Positions 48,250 to 56,006 of a stretch of 64,000 nucleotides of DNA are shown here, piece by piece. The stretch is taken from contig NZ_BAABLD010000015.1 in the NCBI RefSeq assembly GCF_039544165.1, positions 124,001 through 188,000 of the forward strand. Reading direction: 5' to 3'. The notes beneath the pieces are model-generated. The model did not search any database. It saw only the letters and a list, made by a program, of their open reading frames with translations, and was not told the DNA's origin. The DNA is from Viridibacterium curvum. GTDB lineage: Bacteria; Pseudomonadota; Gammaproteobacteria; Burkholderiales; Rhodocyclaceae. A program made the translations under genes and the position numbers. Numbering within the stretch: the stretch's first letter is position 1; every line of letters starts with the position of its first letter.

Positions 48250-49506
48250 TCAATCCGCAGCGCAAAACGCCAGCACGGCATTGCTGCCGCCAAAGGCAAA
48301 CGAATTCGACAGGGCGACGCGCAAATCCGGCGCCTGGCGAGCACTACCCAAGACATGGTCGACGCCCAGGCAGTCCTCGCTCGGCGCTTCCAGATGCTGG
48401 GTATGCGGAATGGCCTTGTGCACCAGTGACTGCACGGCGATCAAGGCTTCGATTGCACCGGTAGCACCCAGCAGGTGGCCGTGTGCCGACTTGGTCGCAC
48501 TGACCGGCAGACGCTCGGCGCCGGCAGCAAACACCTCGCGCAGCGCGGCAATCTCAGCCGGATCGCCCTCACGCGTCGCCGTGCCATGCGCATTCACGTA
48601 GCCGACATCCTGCAGCGCAATACCCCCTTGCGCCAGGGCTGCACGGATCGCACGCACCTGACCCTTTGCATCGGGTTTGACGAGGTGCACGTTGTCGCAA
48701 CTGCTGCCATAACCGACGAGCTCGGCCAGGATGCGGGCTCCGCGCGCCTTCGCGTGCCCCCACTCTTCCAGCACCAGTGCGGCACCGCCCTCGCCCAGCA
48801 CCAGACCTTGCCTGCGCGCGTGGAACGGCCGACAGGCCATCGGGGCGGTTTCCTCGTTGCCCGGCGCCAGTACGCGCATGGCATCCCAGGCGCGGATCAC
48901 CGCCTCGGACAACGGCGCCTCAGAACCACCGGCAATCACGATCTTGTCCTGCCCGCTGCGGATGCGCGTAAAAGCATCGCCGACAGCCACTGCCGACGAC
49001 GCGCAGGCCACCGAATAGGTCGTGCAGGCACTGCCCAGACCGAGACGGATCGCCACATGCGACGCACAGGCATTGTTCATCGCCAGAACCACGGACAGCG
49101 GCGGCACGCGATCACGCCCCGTCATCATGATGTCGCGATAACCTTGCTCGAAGGTCATGGTGCCGCCGACGCCTGTGCCCCAAGAGATGCCGCAGCGCTC
49201 GTCGCCGCCCATGCCGTCCGGATTCAGGCCTGCATCGGCCCAGGCGCGGTAGGCCGCAGTGGCGCCAAGATGACTGAAGCGATCCATGGTCGTCGCCTGC
49301 ACGCGGCCAACGGCCGCCAGCGCATCGAAATCATGGCAATGCACGGCAGGGATCTCCAGCGGGGAGGCTGCGTGAGGATGGCGGAACAGGCGTATGAACG
49401 ATTCACCCGCCAGCAGGCGGGTGAACAGGTCGTTGGCACTCTCCACGCCGGGGGCTGTCACCCCCAGGCCGGTCACCGCAACGCGGTGAAGTGCTGCTTC
49501 AGGCAT
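48250..49506 (-). CDS. Second beta-ketoacyl-ACP synthase, aryl-polyene locus
   Basis: A 418-residue KAS II-like enzyme with all three catalytic residues: Cys168 in SVACASSAV, His307 in NAHGTATREGD and His344 in SAHGHLLGATG. It differs clearly from the plus-strand ketosynthase, so it may perform the first condensation on the aryl starter. It overlaps the ACP gene upstream by eight bases. Confidence 0.9.
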   Translation of the reverse strand: MPEAALHRVAVTGLGVTAPGVESANDLFTRLLAGESFIRLFRHPHAASPLEIPAVHCHDFDALAAVGRVQATTMDRFSHLGATAAYRAWADAGLNPDGMGGDERCGISWGTGVGGTMTFEQGYRDIMMTGRDRVPPLSVVLAMNNACASHVAIRLGLGSACTTYSVACASSAVAVGDAFTRIRSGQDKIVIAGGSEAPLSEAVIRAWDAMRVLAPGNEETAPMACRPFHARRQGLVLGEGGAALVLEEWGHAKARGARILAELVGYGSSCDNVHLVKPDAKGQVRAIRAALAQGGIALQDVGYVNAHGTATREGDPAEIAALREVFAAGAERLPVSATKSAHGHLLGATGAIEALIAVQSLVHKAIPHTQHLEAPSEDCLGVDHVLGSARQAPDLRVALSNSFAFGGSNAVLAFCAAD

Positions 49507-49741
49507 CTTGTACTGGCTTGTTGTATTGGTCGAAAACAGCGATCAGTTCGGCAACCGTCTCGGGACGCGGCAAGTCGTTGGGCAGCTTGATCTTGAGCAT
49601 GTCCTCGAAATCAAACATCAGGTCCAGCAACATCAGCGAATCGACGCCGATTGCATCCAGCGTCGCTTCGGGCACGATCTGCTCGGCCGGTGTGCCGACC
49701 TTCTTGCCGATGTATTCCCGAATCTGTTCCAGCGTATCCAT
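49499..49741 (-). CDS. Second acyl carrier protein of the aryl-polyene locus
   Basis: An 80-residue carrier protein with GVDSLMLLDLMFDFED near residue 33; the Ser of D-S-L is the phosphopantetheine site. I chose ATG 49741, which gives a normal N-terminus (MDTLEQIREYIG). It pairs with the ketosynthase gene that overlaps it. Confidence 0.92.
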   Translation of the reverse strand: MDTLEQIREYIGKKVGTPAEQIVPEATLDAIGVDSLMLLDLMFDFEDMLKIKLPNDLPRPETVAELIAVFDQYNKPVQDA

Positions 49742-49834
49742 GGCATTCCCCGTAATCCAGAGAGACAGCAAGAGGCCGATTTTACTGCAAAGGCGCGCGC
49801 CAGGCCGGGCCGGGCGCGAACCGACGCAGGTTCA

Positions 49835-51193
49835 TCAGAATTTTTCTTCTACTTTGAGCGGATCACGCAGCGAGTCGGCAATGATGGACTTTCTCCAACG
49901 CCAGCTCTTGATTGCCTGCGGCAAGATGCTCAGGCAGGACATGTAGTAGATGAACTTGAAGCCCATCAGGCGCGGCCAGACCGGTGTATCGCGGAAAATG
50001 TCGCCCGCCAGGATGGACAACAGAGCCTCCTGCATGCGCCAGACATTGCGCGGATGCATGAAGATCTTGCGGATCGCGGGTGCCGTGATGCGGAAGATGA
50101 ACCAGGAGAACATCTTGGGCCCATGGCGCATGATGCGGTCGTAGCGCTTGAAGCACTTGTTGGCCATCGCCGCATCGCCCTTGAGCCAGTAGTCCACGGC
50201 TTCAGCGCTGCGGAACGCGCTGTTCATGGCGAGGAACACACCCGACGAGAACATCGGGTCCACGAAGGCGAATGCATCGCCGACCATCATGAAACGATCG
50301 CCGCGGCAAAACTTCGAATCGTAGGCATAGTTGCCCGTCGCGGTCGCGGGCTCGATCATCTCGGCGCCCTTCAGACGATCTGCCAGCTTGGGGACCAGGT
50401 TGATGGTCTCCATCAGGAAACTCGACGGATCGCTCTTGCGCGTCTTGAAGTAAGCGGGTGACGCCACCGCACCCACGCTGGTCGTACCGTCCGCGAGGGG
50501 GATGTACCAGAACCAGCCGTGATCGAACCAGAACAGAGAAATGTTGCCCTCGCGGCGGCCCGGCGCGCGCCGCGCATTGCGGAAATGGCCGTACAGCGCA
50601 GCACTGGTGTGATTGGGGTGACGCTTCTTGATGCCGAACTGCGACGACAGCAGGGTGTCGCGGCCGCTGGCATCCACCACGAAACGCGGATGCCACACCG
50701 CTTCGCTGCCATCAGCCTGGCGCACCTTCACCTGCGGACGACGCTCGGGCCCCTTGTCTGCGTCGAAGTCGACGGCCAGCACGCGCGCGTTCTCGAACGT
50801 GCGGGCACCGCGCTTGGCGGCATGGCGGAACAGCAATTCATCAAGCTCGGAGCGCCGCACGTGGACCGCGTACGGGAAGCACTTGTCCATCGCATCGGCA
50901 AAGAAGAACTCGCTCGTATGATCGTGCCAGGGAGAGACGAACTCGGCACCGTACTTCGTGATGCCGATGCGCTCCACATCCTTGCGCACACCCAGGCGGT
51001 CGAACAGGGGCATGTTCATGGGCAACAGGGATTCGCCGATGTGGAAGCGCGGGTGCTGCGCCTTGTCGAACATCACGACGTCGTACCCCTTGTCAGCCAG
51101 CAGCGCCGAAACGGTCGAACCGGCCGGCCCGCCGCCGATCACCAGGACGTCAGGCGACATGCTGCCGAATTGCGATTTCTCCACTCCATCCAT
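49835..51193 (-). CDS. Halogenase-like FAD-dependent oxidoreductase of the pigment locus
   Basis: A 452-residue flavoprotein of the geranylgeranyl reductase/flavin-dependent halogenase superfamily. GGGPAGS (20-26) binds FAD, RFHIGESLLPMNMP (49-62) is typical of phenol/pyrrole halogenases, and GWFWYIPL (226-233) contains the halogenase signature W-x-W-x-I-P. Lys80 in TKYGAEF sits where halogenases have their catalytic Lys. GDAFAFVDPMFSSGVFLAM closes the FAD site. It could halogenate the aryl head group, as xanthomonadins are brominated, or be a reductase/monooxygenase; motif evidence alone does not decide. The start at 51193 has GGGAGA upstream. Confidence 0.8.
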   Translation of the reverse strand: MDGVEKSQFGSMSPDVLVIGGGPAGSTVSALLADKGYDVVMFDKAQHPRFHIGESLLPMNMPLFDRLGVRKDVERIGITKYGAEFVSPWHDHTSEFFFADAMDKCFPYAVHVRRSELDELLFRHAAKRGARTFENARVLAVDFDADKGPERRPQVKVRQADGSEAVWHPRFVVDASGRDTLLSSQFGIKKRHPNHTSAALYGHFRNARRAPGRREGNISLFWFDHGWFWYIPLADGTTSVGAVASPAYFKTRKSDPSSFLMETINLVPKLADRLKGAEMIEPATATGNYAYDSKFCRGDRFMMVGDAFAFVDPMFSSGVFLAMNSAFRSAEAVDYWLKGDAAMANKCFKRYDRIMRHGPKMFSWFIFRITAPAIRKIFMHPRNVWRMQEALLSILAGDIFRDTPVWPRLMGFKFIYYMSCLSILPQAIKSWRWRKSIIADSLRDPLKVEEKF

Positions 51194-51327
51194 CTTTGCC
51201 GTTCTCCCGTGCAAACCTGTTTCATTCGAGGCGCCCCTCCCTGCGGGGCTGCCGAAGTCATCTGCAGAGATTATCATGCAGCCTCCAGTCCCCGCATGCC
51301 GCAGGACGCCCCGCACGGTTCTGTCCC

Positions 51328-52635
51328 ATGTCCCTCGCCCACGCCGCCCAGTCCTCCGTCCACAGTGCCGAAGAACTGCTGGCTGGCATCCTGATCCAGC
51401 TCGCCATCATCGTCGCGGCTGGCCGCCTGGCCGGTGAAATCGCTGTGCGCTGCCACCAGGCACGCGCCGTGGGCGAAATCATCGTCGGCATCCTGCTCGG
51501 CCCCACCCTTTTTGGCGCCGTGGCACCCGACCTGTTCCACCAGGTGTTCACGTCGATTCCGCCGGAGCCGATGATCATCCTCAGCCAGATCGGCCTGATC
51601 CTGCTGATGTTCGAAATCGGCATGGAATTCGACTTCGGCCAGCTGGCCCACAGCCAGCATCAACGCGCCACGGCCCTGGTATCGGTATTCGGCATCGTCA
51701 TCCCGTTTGCGCTGGGCTTGGGCTTTGGCTACTTCGCCGCGCCGCATCTCGCTCCCGGCATCAACCAGATGAGTTGCGCCCTGTTCGTCGCCACCGCCTT
51801 CTCGATCACAGCCCTGCCCATCCTCGGCCGCATCCTCATCGAGTTCAAACTGACCCGCGCCCCGGTCGGCGTGGTCGCCATTTCGGCCGCTGCCGTCAAT
51901 GACGTGGTGGGCTGGCTGATCCTCATGGCGGTCTCCGCGCTCGCCCTGTCGAGCTTCTCGCTGGGCGCCTTCTCCGAGAGACTGCTTCTGCTCCTCGCCT
52001 ATGCCCTGACCTGCTGGTTTATCGTGCGCCCGCTGCTGCTGCGCCTCGTGCGCTTCGAAATGGGCCGCAAACCCGGCCTGCCCGGCGGTCTTCTCGCCAG
52101 CGTGCTGAGTCTGCTGTTCATCTCGGCGCTGTGCACCTACCACATCGGCATCTTCGCCATTTTTGGCGGCTTCATGCTGGGTCTGCTGCTGCACGCCGAG
52201 CGCCATTTCACCGAACAATGGGCCGACCGCGTTGGCCACTTCGTACAAGTGCTGTTGCTGCCCGTCTTTTTCACCTTCACGGGCCTGCGCACCCAGGTTG
52301 GCTCGCTCGCCACACTGGACGACTGGCTGTGGTGTGCCGCCCTCATCGTGGTCGCCACGCTGGGCAAGTTCGGCGGCAGCTACATCGCCGGACGCCTCGC
52401 CGGCAGCTCCAGCACCGACAGCAAGATTCTCGGCATCCTCATGAACACACGCGGACTCATGGAACTCATCGTGCTCAATATCGGGCTCGACCTGGGATTC
52501 ATCTCGCAGAAGCTGTTCACGATGCTGGTGCTGATGGCCCTGGTCTCCAACATCATGACCACGCCGCTGCTCAAGCGCTGGCTGAGACGCACTGAGCCTT
52601 CGGCAGGCAGCACATACTCCGCGACAGCGCAGTAA
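51328..52635 (+). CDS. Monovalent cation:proton antiporter (CPA2/KefB-like)
   Basis: A 435-residue inner membrane protein with about twelve helices. VGEIIVGILLGPTLFG near residue 50, LLMFEIGMEFDF near 92, FSITALPILGRIL near 155 and AVNDVVGWLILMAV near 190 (with the Asp of the ion-binding ND motif) are the CPA2 signatures. There is no TrkA-N/RCK domain at the C-terminus. It exchanges Na+ or K+ for H+. It is transcribed away from the halogenase-like gene, 134 bases apart. Confidence 0.9.
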   Translation: MSLAHAAQSSVHSAEELLAGILIQLAIIVAAGRLAGEIAVRCHQARAVGEIIVGILLGPTLFGAVAPDLFHQVFTSIPPEPMIILSQIGLILLMFEIGMEFDFGQLAHSQHQRATALVSVFGIVIPFALGLGFGYFAAPHLAPGINQMSCALFVATAFSITALPILGRILIEFKLTRAPVGVVAISAAAVNDVVGWLILMAVSALALSSFSLGAFSERLLLLLAYALTCWFIVRPLLLRLVRFEMGRKPGLPGGLLASVLSLLFISALCTYHIGIFAIFGGFMLGLLLHAERHFTEQWADRVGHFVQVLLLPVFFTFTGLRTQVGSLATLDDWLWCAALIVVATLGKFGGSYIAGRLAGSSSTDSKILGILMNTRGLMELIVLNIGLDLGFISQKLFTMLVLMALVSNIMTTPLLKRWLRRTEPSAGSTYSATAQ

Positions 52636-52710
52636 GCCTGCCCGAGAGGGCAAGTGCAGCGGACTGAAGCGCCGCTAGCATCAGATCGCCCTGACCGCAG
52701 GAACACCTAC

Positions 52711-53169
52711 TTGCCCGCCCGACAAACAATTCTCATGCTTGCCCTGCTGCTGATGGCCCCTGTCGTACGCGCTTGGGATACGCCGATGCAGCTGCCGATT
52801 GAAGCAGCTCTGCGCGAAGAGGAGGCTAGGCGTCTTGTCTCGCCAGACATTCAGCTGTTCTGGGGCACGCAAACTCAGCCGGAAACGCAAGCCCGCAAGG
52901 GTAAGGACCGCAGCCTCGCACGCTCCCGCAGCCTGTTCAGAAACAAGGTCAGAGCCTGCAACAATGCACTGCTGAATGCGCTGCTCGATCTGCTGGATAC
53001 AGCCCGCGACCGTGGCGCCAACGCACTGATTGGCCTGCGCACGCACGGCGACGGTCAGACGACCGACAGCCCAACGCACTTCCGCTGCGACGCCGGCCTC
53101 GTCTCTGCCCAGGTCGATCTGACGGGCGACATTGCAATCCTTCCCGCCCCTGCTGGAGAGAAACCATGA
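52711..53169 (+). CDS. Small exported protein, first of a tandem paralogous pair
   Basis: About 152 residues. The start is uncertain: TTG 52711 has AGGA eight bases upstream and gives a full signal peptide (PARQTILMLALLLMAPVVRA), while ATG 52735 is shorter. The mature part shares its layout with the next product: LPIEAAL, then a CNNALLNALLDLLDTARDRGANALIGLRTH region, FRCDAG and a final beta strand. This matches a family often mislabelled as an excinuclease subunit; its role is unknown. Confidence 0.7.
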   Translation: MPARQTILMLALLLMAPVVRAWDTPMQLPIEAALREEEARRLVSPDIQLFWGTQTQPETQARKGKDRSLARSRSLFRNKVRACNNALLNALLDLLDTARDRGANALIGLRTHGDGQTTDSPTHFRCDAGLVSAQVDLTGDIAILPAPAGEKP

Positions 53170-53693
53170 AGCAGCATCTCACGCGCAGCCTATTCGGCAG
53201 CCTTCTCGCGCTCAGCCTGCTGGCCGGCAGCGCCACGGCCAACGCCGCTGGACGAATGATCAGGCTGCCGATCGAAGACGCACTCGCATGGGACAGCATC
53301 GGCGAAAAGCTGGAGGACAAGGGCATCAAGATCTACTGGTCCGACCAGGCCATTCCCGGCCAAATCACCGAAGACATCGAGAAAGACACCTATTCGCGTG
53401 GCGTCAATGCATTCCTCAAGTCCGAACGGCGCGCCTGCATGAATGCTTTTTCGATGACCTTCGATGCGCTGATCCGCAACGCCGTCGCCTCAGGCGCCAA
53501 TGCGATCATTGGTATCACCAGTTACCACGACGATTACAAGGACTTTGCCAGCACCAGAGAATTCCGCTGCGACGTCGGCTCTTTCCGGGCCGGAGTCGGC
53601 TTCAGGGTGCAGTTCGTCAAACTCTCTGCGGAAACGAGCCCGGCCAGCAGTGCCAGCGGCATGACAACTACAACGCCGCCAGCGCCTCGGTAA
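53166..53693 (+). CDS. Small exported protein, second of a tandem paralogous pair
   Basis: A 175-residue protein with a signal peptide cleaved after ANA near residue 27. RLPIEDALAW, a CMNAFSMTFDALIRNAV helix, SGANAIIGITSY and FRCDVGSF repeat the layout of the preceding product. It starts by a four-base overlap with it (ATGA). A Ser/Thr/Pro-rich tail ends the protein and overlaps the convergent deoxyribosyltransferase gene by 26 bases. Confidence 0.78.
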   Translation: MKQHLTRSLFGSLLALSLLAGSATANAAGRMIRLPIEDALAWDSIGEKLEDKGIKIYWSDQAIPGQITEDIEKDTYSRGVNAFLKSERRACMNAFSMTFDALIRNAVASGANAIIGITSYHDDYKDFASTREFRCDVGSFRAGVGFRVQFVKLSAETSPASSASGMTTTTPPAPR

Positions 53694-54141
53694 GCCCGCC
53701 CACGACGATGCGGGCCGGCACGGCCAGCATCAGGTTGAGCGGCAGGCCGAAGTTCTCGACCAGTCGCCCGGCAGCGTCCTGCAGGCCGTTTTCACCCTGC
53801 ACCAGCGGATGGCCCTGCCAGGCCGAGACACGCTCGGCCTGCAAGGCGCCAGAACTGACATAAGCGATCACGCGCTTGCCCAGTGCCAACGCATAGCCGA
53901 CCTCGAATGCGGTTCCCGAATCCGGCTCGGCACCGCGGAACGGGTCAAGATTGGCCAGCACCACGTCCGCCGCTGCAATCATCGCGATGTTGCTGGCGTA
54001 AATCTCGCTGGCCGTCGTCGCGTCGCCGTCGAGCGGAATCAGCGCCTCGTGCCCGGCCGCGCGGCACAGGGTGTGCACGCCCGCCGCCCAGTCGCGGGCG
54101 TCTGGGCGGAACACGTCAGGTCCGGCGATATAAAGCTTCAA
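53668..54141 (-). CDS. Nucleoside 2-deoxyribosyltransferase family protein
   Basis: A 157-residue protein. KLYIAGPDVFRPDA at the start is the nucleotide-binding loop of the family, ADVVLANLDPFRG and PDSGTAFEVGYALALGKRVIAY (residues 73-95) carry the catalytic Glu and the D-x-G-T motif. It exchanges bases between deoxynucleosides or hydrolyses nucleotide N-glycosidic bonds. The start overlaps the rdgC stop by four bases. Confidence 0.9.
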   Translation of the reverse strand: MKLYIAGPDVFRPDARDWAAGVHTLCRAAGHEALIPLDGDATTASEIYASNIAMIAAADVVLANLDPFRGAEPDSGTAFEVGYALALGKRVIAYVSSGALQAERVSAWQGHPLVQGENGLQDAAGRLVENFGLPLNLMLAVPARIVVGGLTEALAAL

Positions 54142-55037
54142 ACTGTCGGCTCCTCGCCGCCCAAGGCCTCGATCAGGGCCGGGATGAAATTGCGCAGCTC
54201 ACCCGTCATCAGCGCAAAATCCGTGTCGAACTGTTCGTCCGCGTCGGCCCCATCGCCGGCAGCCTCGGTCACCACGTCGAGGAACTGCAGGCGCTTCAAC
54301 TCCAGCTTGTCGTTGAGCACGACGGACAGGCGGTCGTTCCAGGTCAGCGCCAGACGCGAAGCCTGCTTGCCGGCCTCGATGTGCTCGCGCACTTCCTTGC
54401 CTTCCAGCGTGTGGCGCACGTAGCGCACAGCGCTCTTCTCTTCGGTCACGGCGCGCAGCTCGCAATCCTGGTCAATCGTGAAAGCGCCCGGTGCCTCGTT
54501 CGCCACCAGCCACTCGGTCATGCACGAGGCCGGACTGCGGCGCGTGTTAAGCAGCTTGAGCGGCAGCTCGTCGAGCGACTTGTGCAGGGTCTCGACCACG
54601 CTGTCAGCGGCCTTGCGGCTGGCAGCATCGACAACCAGCCAGCCCGCCTTGGGGTCTATCCAGGCGAACACGCGACGGCGGCGCGTGAAGGCACGCGGCA
54701 GCAACTCCTGCGTCACGGCCTCCTTGATTTCCTTCATCTGCTTGCGGCCCGGCTTGAAGCCCTGCTGCGCCTCGATCTCCTCGGCGCGGTCGGCTGCAAC
54801 CTGTTTGACGACGGAGGAAGGCAACAAACGCTGCTCGATGCCCAGCGCCACCAACCATTGCCCGCCCACGCTGTGCACCAGTGGGCCTTCGGGCTGGCGC
54901 GAAATCCAGCCCTGCGTCGCGAGATCCTGGCTACCGCAGGGGCGGAAGCGCTGGCGGGCGAGCTGTTCATCGAGGCGATCGACTGGAATGTCCCAATTGA
55001 CCGGCAGTCGGTAAAGCTGAAGATTCCTGAACCACAT
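54138..55037 (-). CDS. rdgC: Recombination-associated protein RdgC
   Basis: A 299-residue DNA-binding ring protein that modulates RecA and replication restart on the nucleoid. MWFRNLQLYRL at the start, RRRRVFAWIDPKAGWLVVD near residue 110, and the late DDGADAD-type acidic tail region match the family; the length is as usual (about 300). The ATG at 55037 is chosen from the conserved N-terminus. Confidence 0.95.
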   Translation of the reverse strand: MWFRNLQLYRLPVNWDIPVDRLDEQLARQRFRPCGSQDLATQGWISRQPEGPLVHSVGGQWLVALGIEQRLLPSSVVKQVAADRAEEIEAQQGFKPGRKQMKEIKEAVTQELLPRAFTRRRRVFAWIDPKAGWLVVDAASRKAADSVVETLHKSLDELPLKLLNTRRSPASCMTEWLVANEAPGAFTIDQDCELRAVTEEKSAVRYVRHTLEGKEVREHIEAGKQASRLALTWNDRLSVVLNDKLELKRLQFLDVVTEAAGDGADADEQFDTDFALMTGELRNFIPALIEALGGEEPTV

Positions 55038-55105
55038 GGCGTAAAAAGTGGGGGATGATACCCGTCCGTCGCAGCCTTCGCTGCTCGCCCTTGCAGGAGG
55101 CACAG

Positions 55106-55315
55106 ATGAAACCCACATTGTTCGTAGTCTGTCTCGGTCTTATGCTCGGCGCCTGTGGTGCCGACACCGCCACCTCGGCCGCCACCGTTGCAAAACTGAA
55201 AGCCGAAGAGGCAAAGAAAGGGCAGCAACAGCTCGACCAGATGAAGCAACAGATTGACGCCGCCGCGCAACAGGCCGAAGCGCAGCGCAAGGCGATGGAA
55301 GAGGCCACAAAGTAG
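55106..55315 (+). CDS. Small lipoprotein with coiled-coil tail
   Basis: A 69-residue lipoprotein. GGAGG precedes the ATG at 55106; the lipobox LGAC places the lipidated Cys at residue 17. The rest is a charged Ala/Lys/Gln/Glu helix (KKGQQQLDQMKQQIDAAAQQ) likely to form a coiled coil. The function is unknown. It is divergent from rdgC. Confidence 0.75.
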   Translation: MKPTLFVVCLGLMLGACGADTATSAATVAKLKAEEAKKGQQQLDQMKQQIDAAAQQAEAQRKAMEEATK

Positions 55316-55325
55316 GAGCTTGATC

Positions 55326-55508
55326 ATGAGCCGCAAGACCAACCGACCGCGCAACCTCGTGCACCTCGCACTATTGCGTACCACCCGCAATGCCGTGCAC
55401 GGCAAGACGGCCAAGCAACAGCGCAGCGGACAACGCGTCGCCATGCGCCGCCGCCTGAAGGATGAAGGGGTTTGTGTTGAGCAGCTTTGCTTTGCGCAAG
55501 GCTGTTGA
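55326..55508 (+). CDS. Small basic protein of unknown function
   Basis: A 60-residue protein with very many Arg/Lys residues (MSRKTNRPRNLVHLALLRTT...), starting at 55326 after AGGAG. It follows the lipoprotein gene by ten bases and has two Cys near the C-terminus. It could bind nucleic acid. Not recognised. Confidence 0.5.
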   Translation: MSRKTNRPRNLVHLALLRTTRNAVHGKTAKQQRSGQRVAMRRRLKDEGVCVEQLCFAQGC

Positions 55509-55560
55509 ACACAGAGACCAGATTCCGGATCGTCGGCACATAGCCCAAAAAAGACTATCC

Positions 55561-55890
55561 ATGCAAAAGTTACCGCCATATGTGTTCAGCTTTCCACCCC
55601 CCAGAAGCCGCGTGTCGCACGTGGCCGGCTTCTGGCTGGCACTATGCTTCGTCACTCCGCTCAAAGAACTGGCCGGACTGGACTACTCCAAAGTAATTCC
55701 GTTCTGGCACCGTGCACCGATTTCCATTCTCGCCACGATTGGAATGATGTTTCTCTTGTGGGGCCTGTTCGGCGCAGTAGATGCGGCGATGGACAACTTC
55801 ACTTCTCAATACGCACCAAACGCTAAACGAATATGGCATTGCGTATTGCTATGCTCATGCATCGCCGCAATCGGACTAATGGTCTCGTGA
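55561..55890 (+). CDS. Small membrane protein of unknown function
   Basis: A 109-residue protein with three hydrophobic segments (about 22-38, 51-72 and 90-108). The sequence uses more A/T-rich codons than its neighbours, which suggests a recent arrival. Start at the ATG 55561; no strong ribosome site. Not recognised. Confidence 0.55.
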   Translation: MQKLPPYVFSFPPPRSRVSHVAGFWLALCFVTPLKELAGLDYSKVIPFWHRAPISILATIGMMFLLWGLFGAVDAAMDNFTSQYAPNAKRIWHCVLLCSCIAAIGLMVS

Positions 55891-55931
55891 GTGCCAACTG
55901 ATTGAGCGCAGCGCGCCCACCCGCGCAGATG

Positions 55932-55994
55932 GGCGGAGTGCCAACTCCGCCGCCTTACGCCCCCACAAACGGCGGAGTTGGCACTCCGCCCTAC
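55932..55994. repeat. Inverted pair of REP-like hairpins
   Basis: ggcggagt-gcca-actccgcc (55932-55951) and ggcggagt-tggc-actccgcc (55971-55990), each a perfect 8-base stem and exactly reverse-complementary to one another. The second, read on the minus strand, begins with GTAG (55991-55994), the usual REP foot. It precedes hemW by 13 bases. Confidence 0.75.
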
Positions 55995-56006
55995 GCAAGA
56001 CACAGC

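Noticed and set aside
51274..52653. Minus-strand open frame of 459 codons
   Set aside because: Antisense to the antiporter gene; highly charged low-complexity product, whereas the plus strand shows twelve membrane helices.
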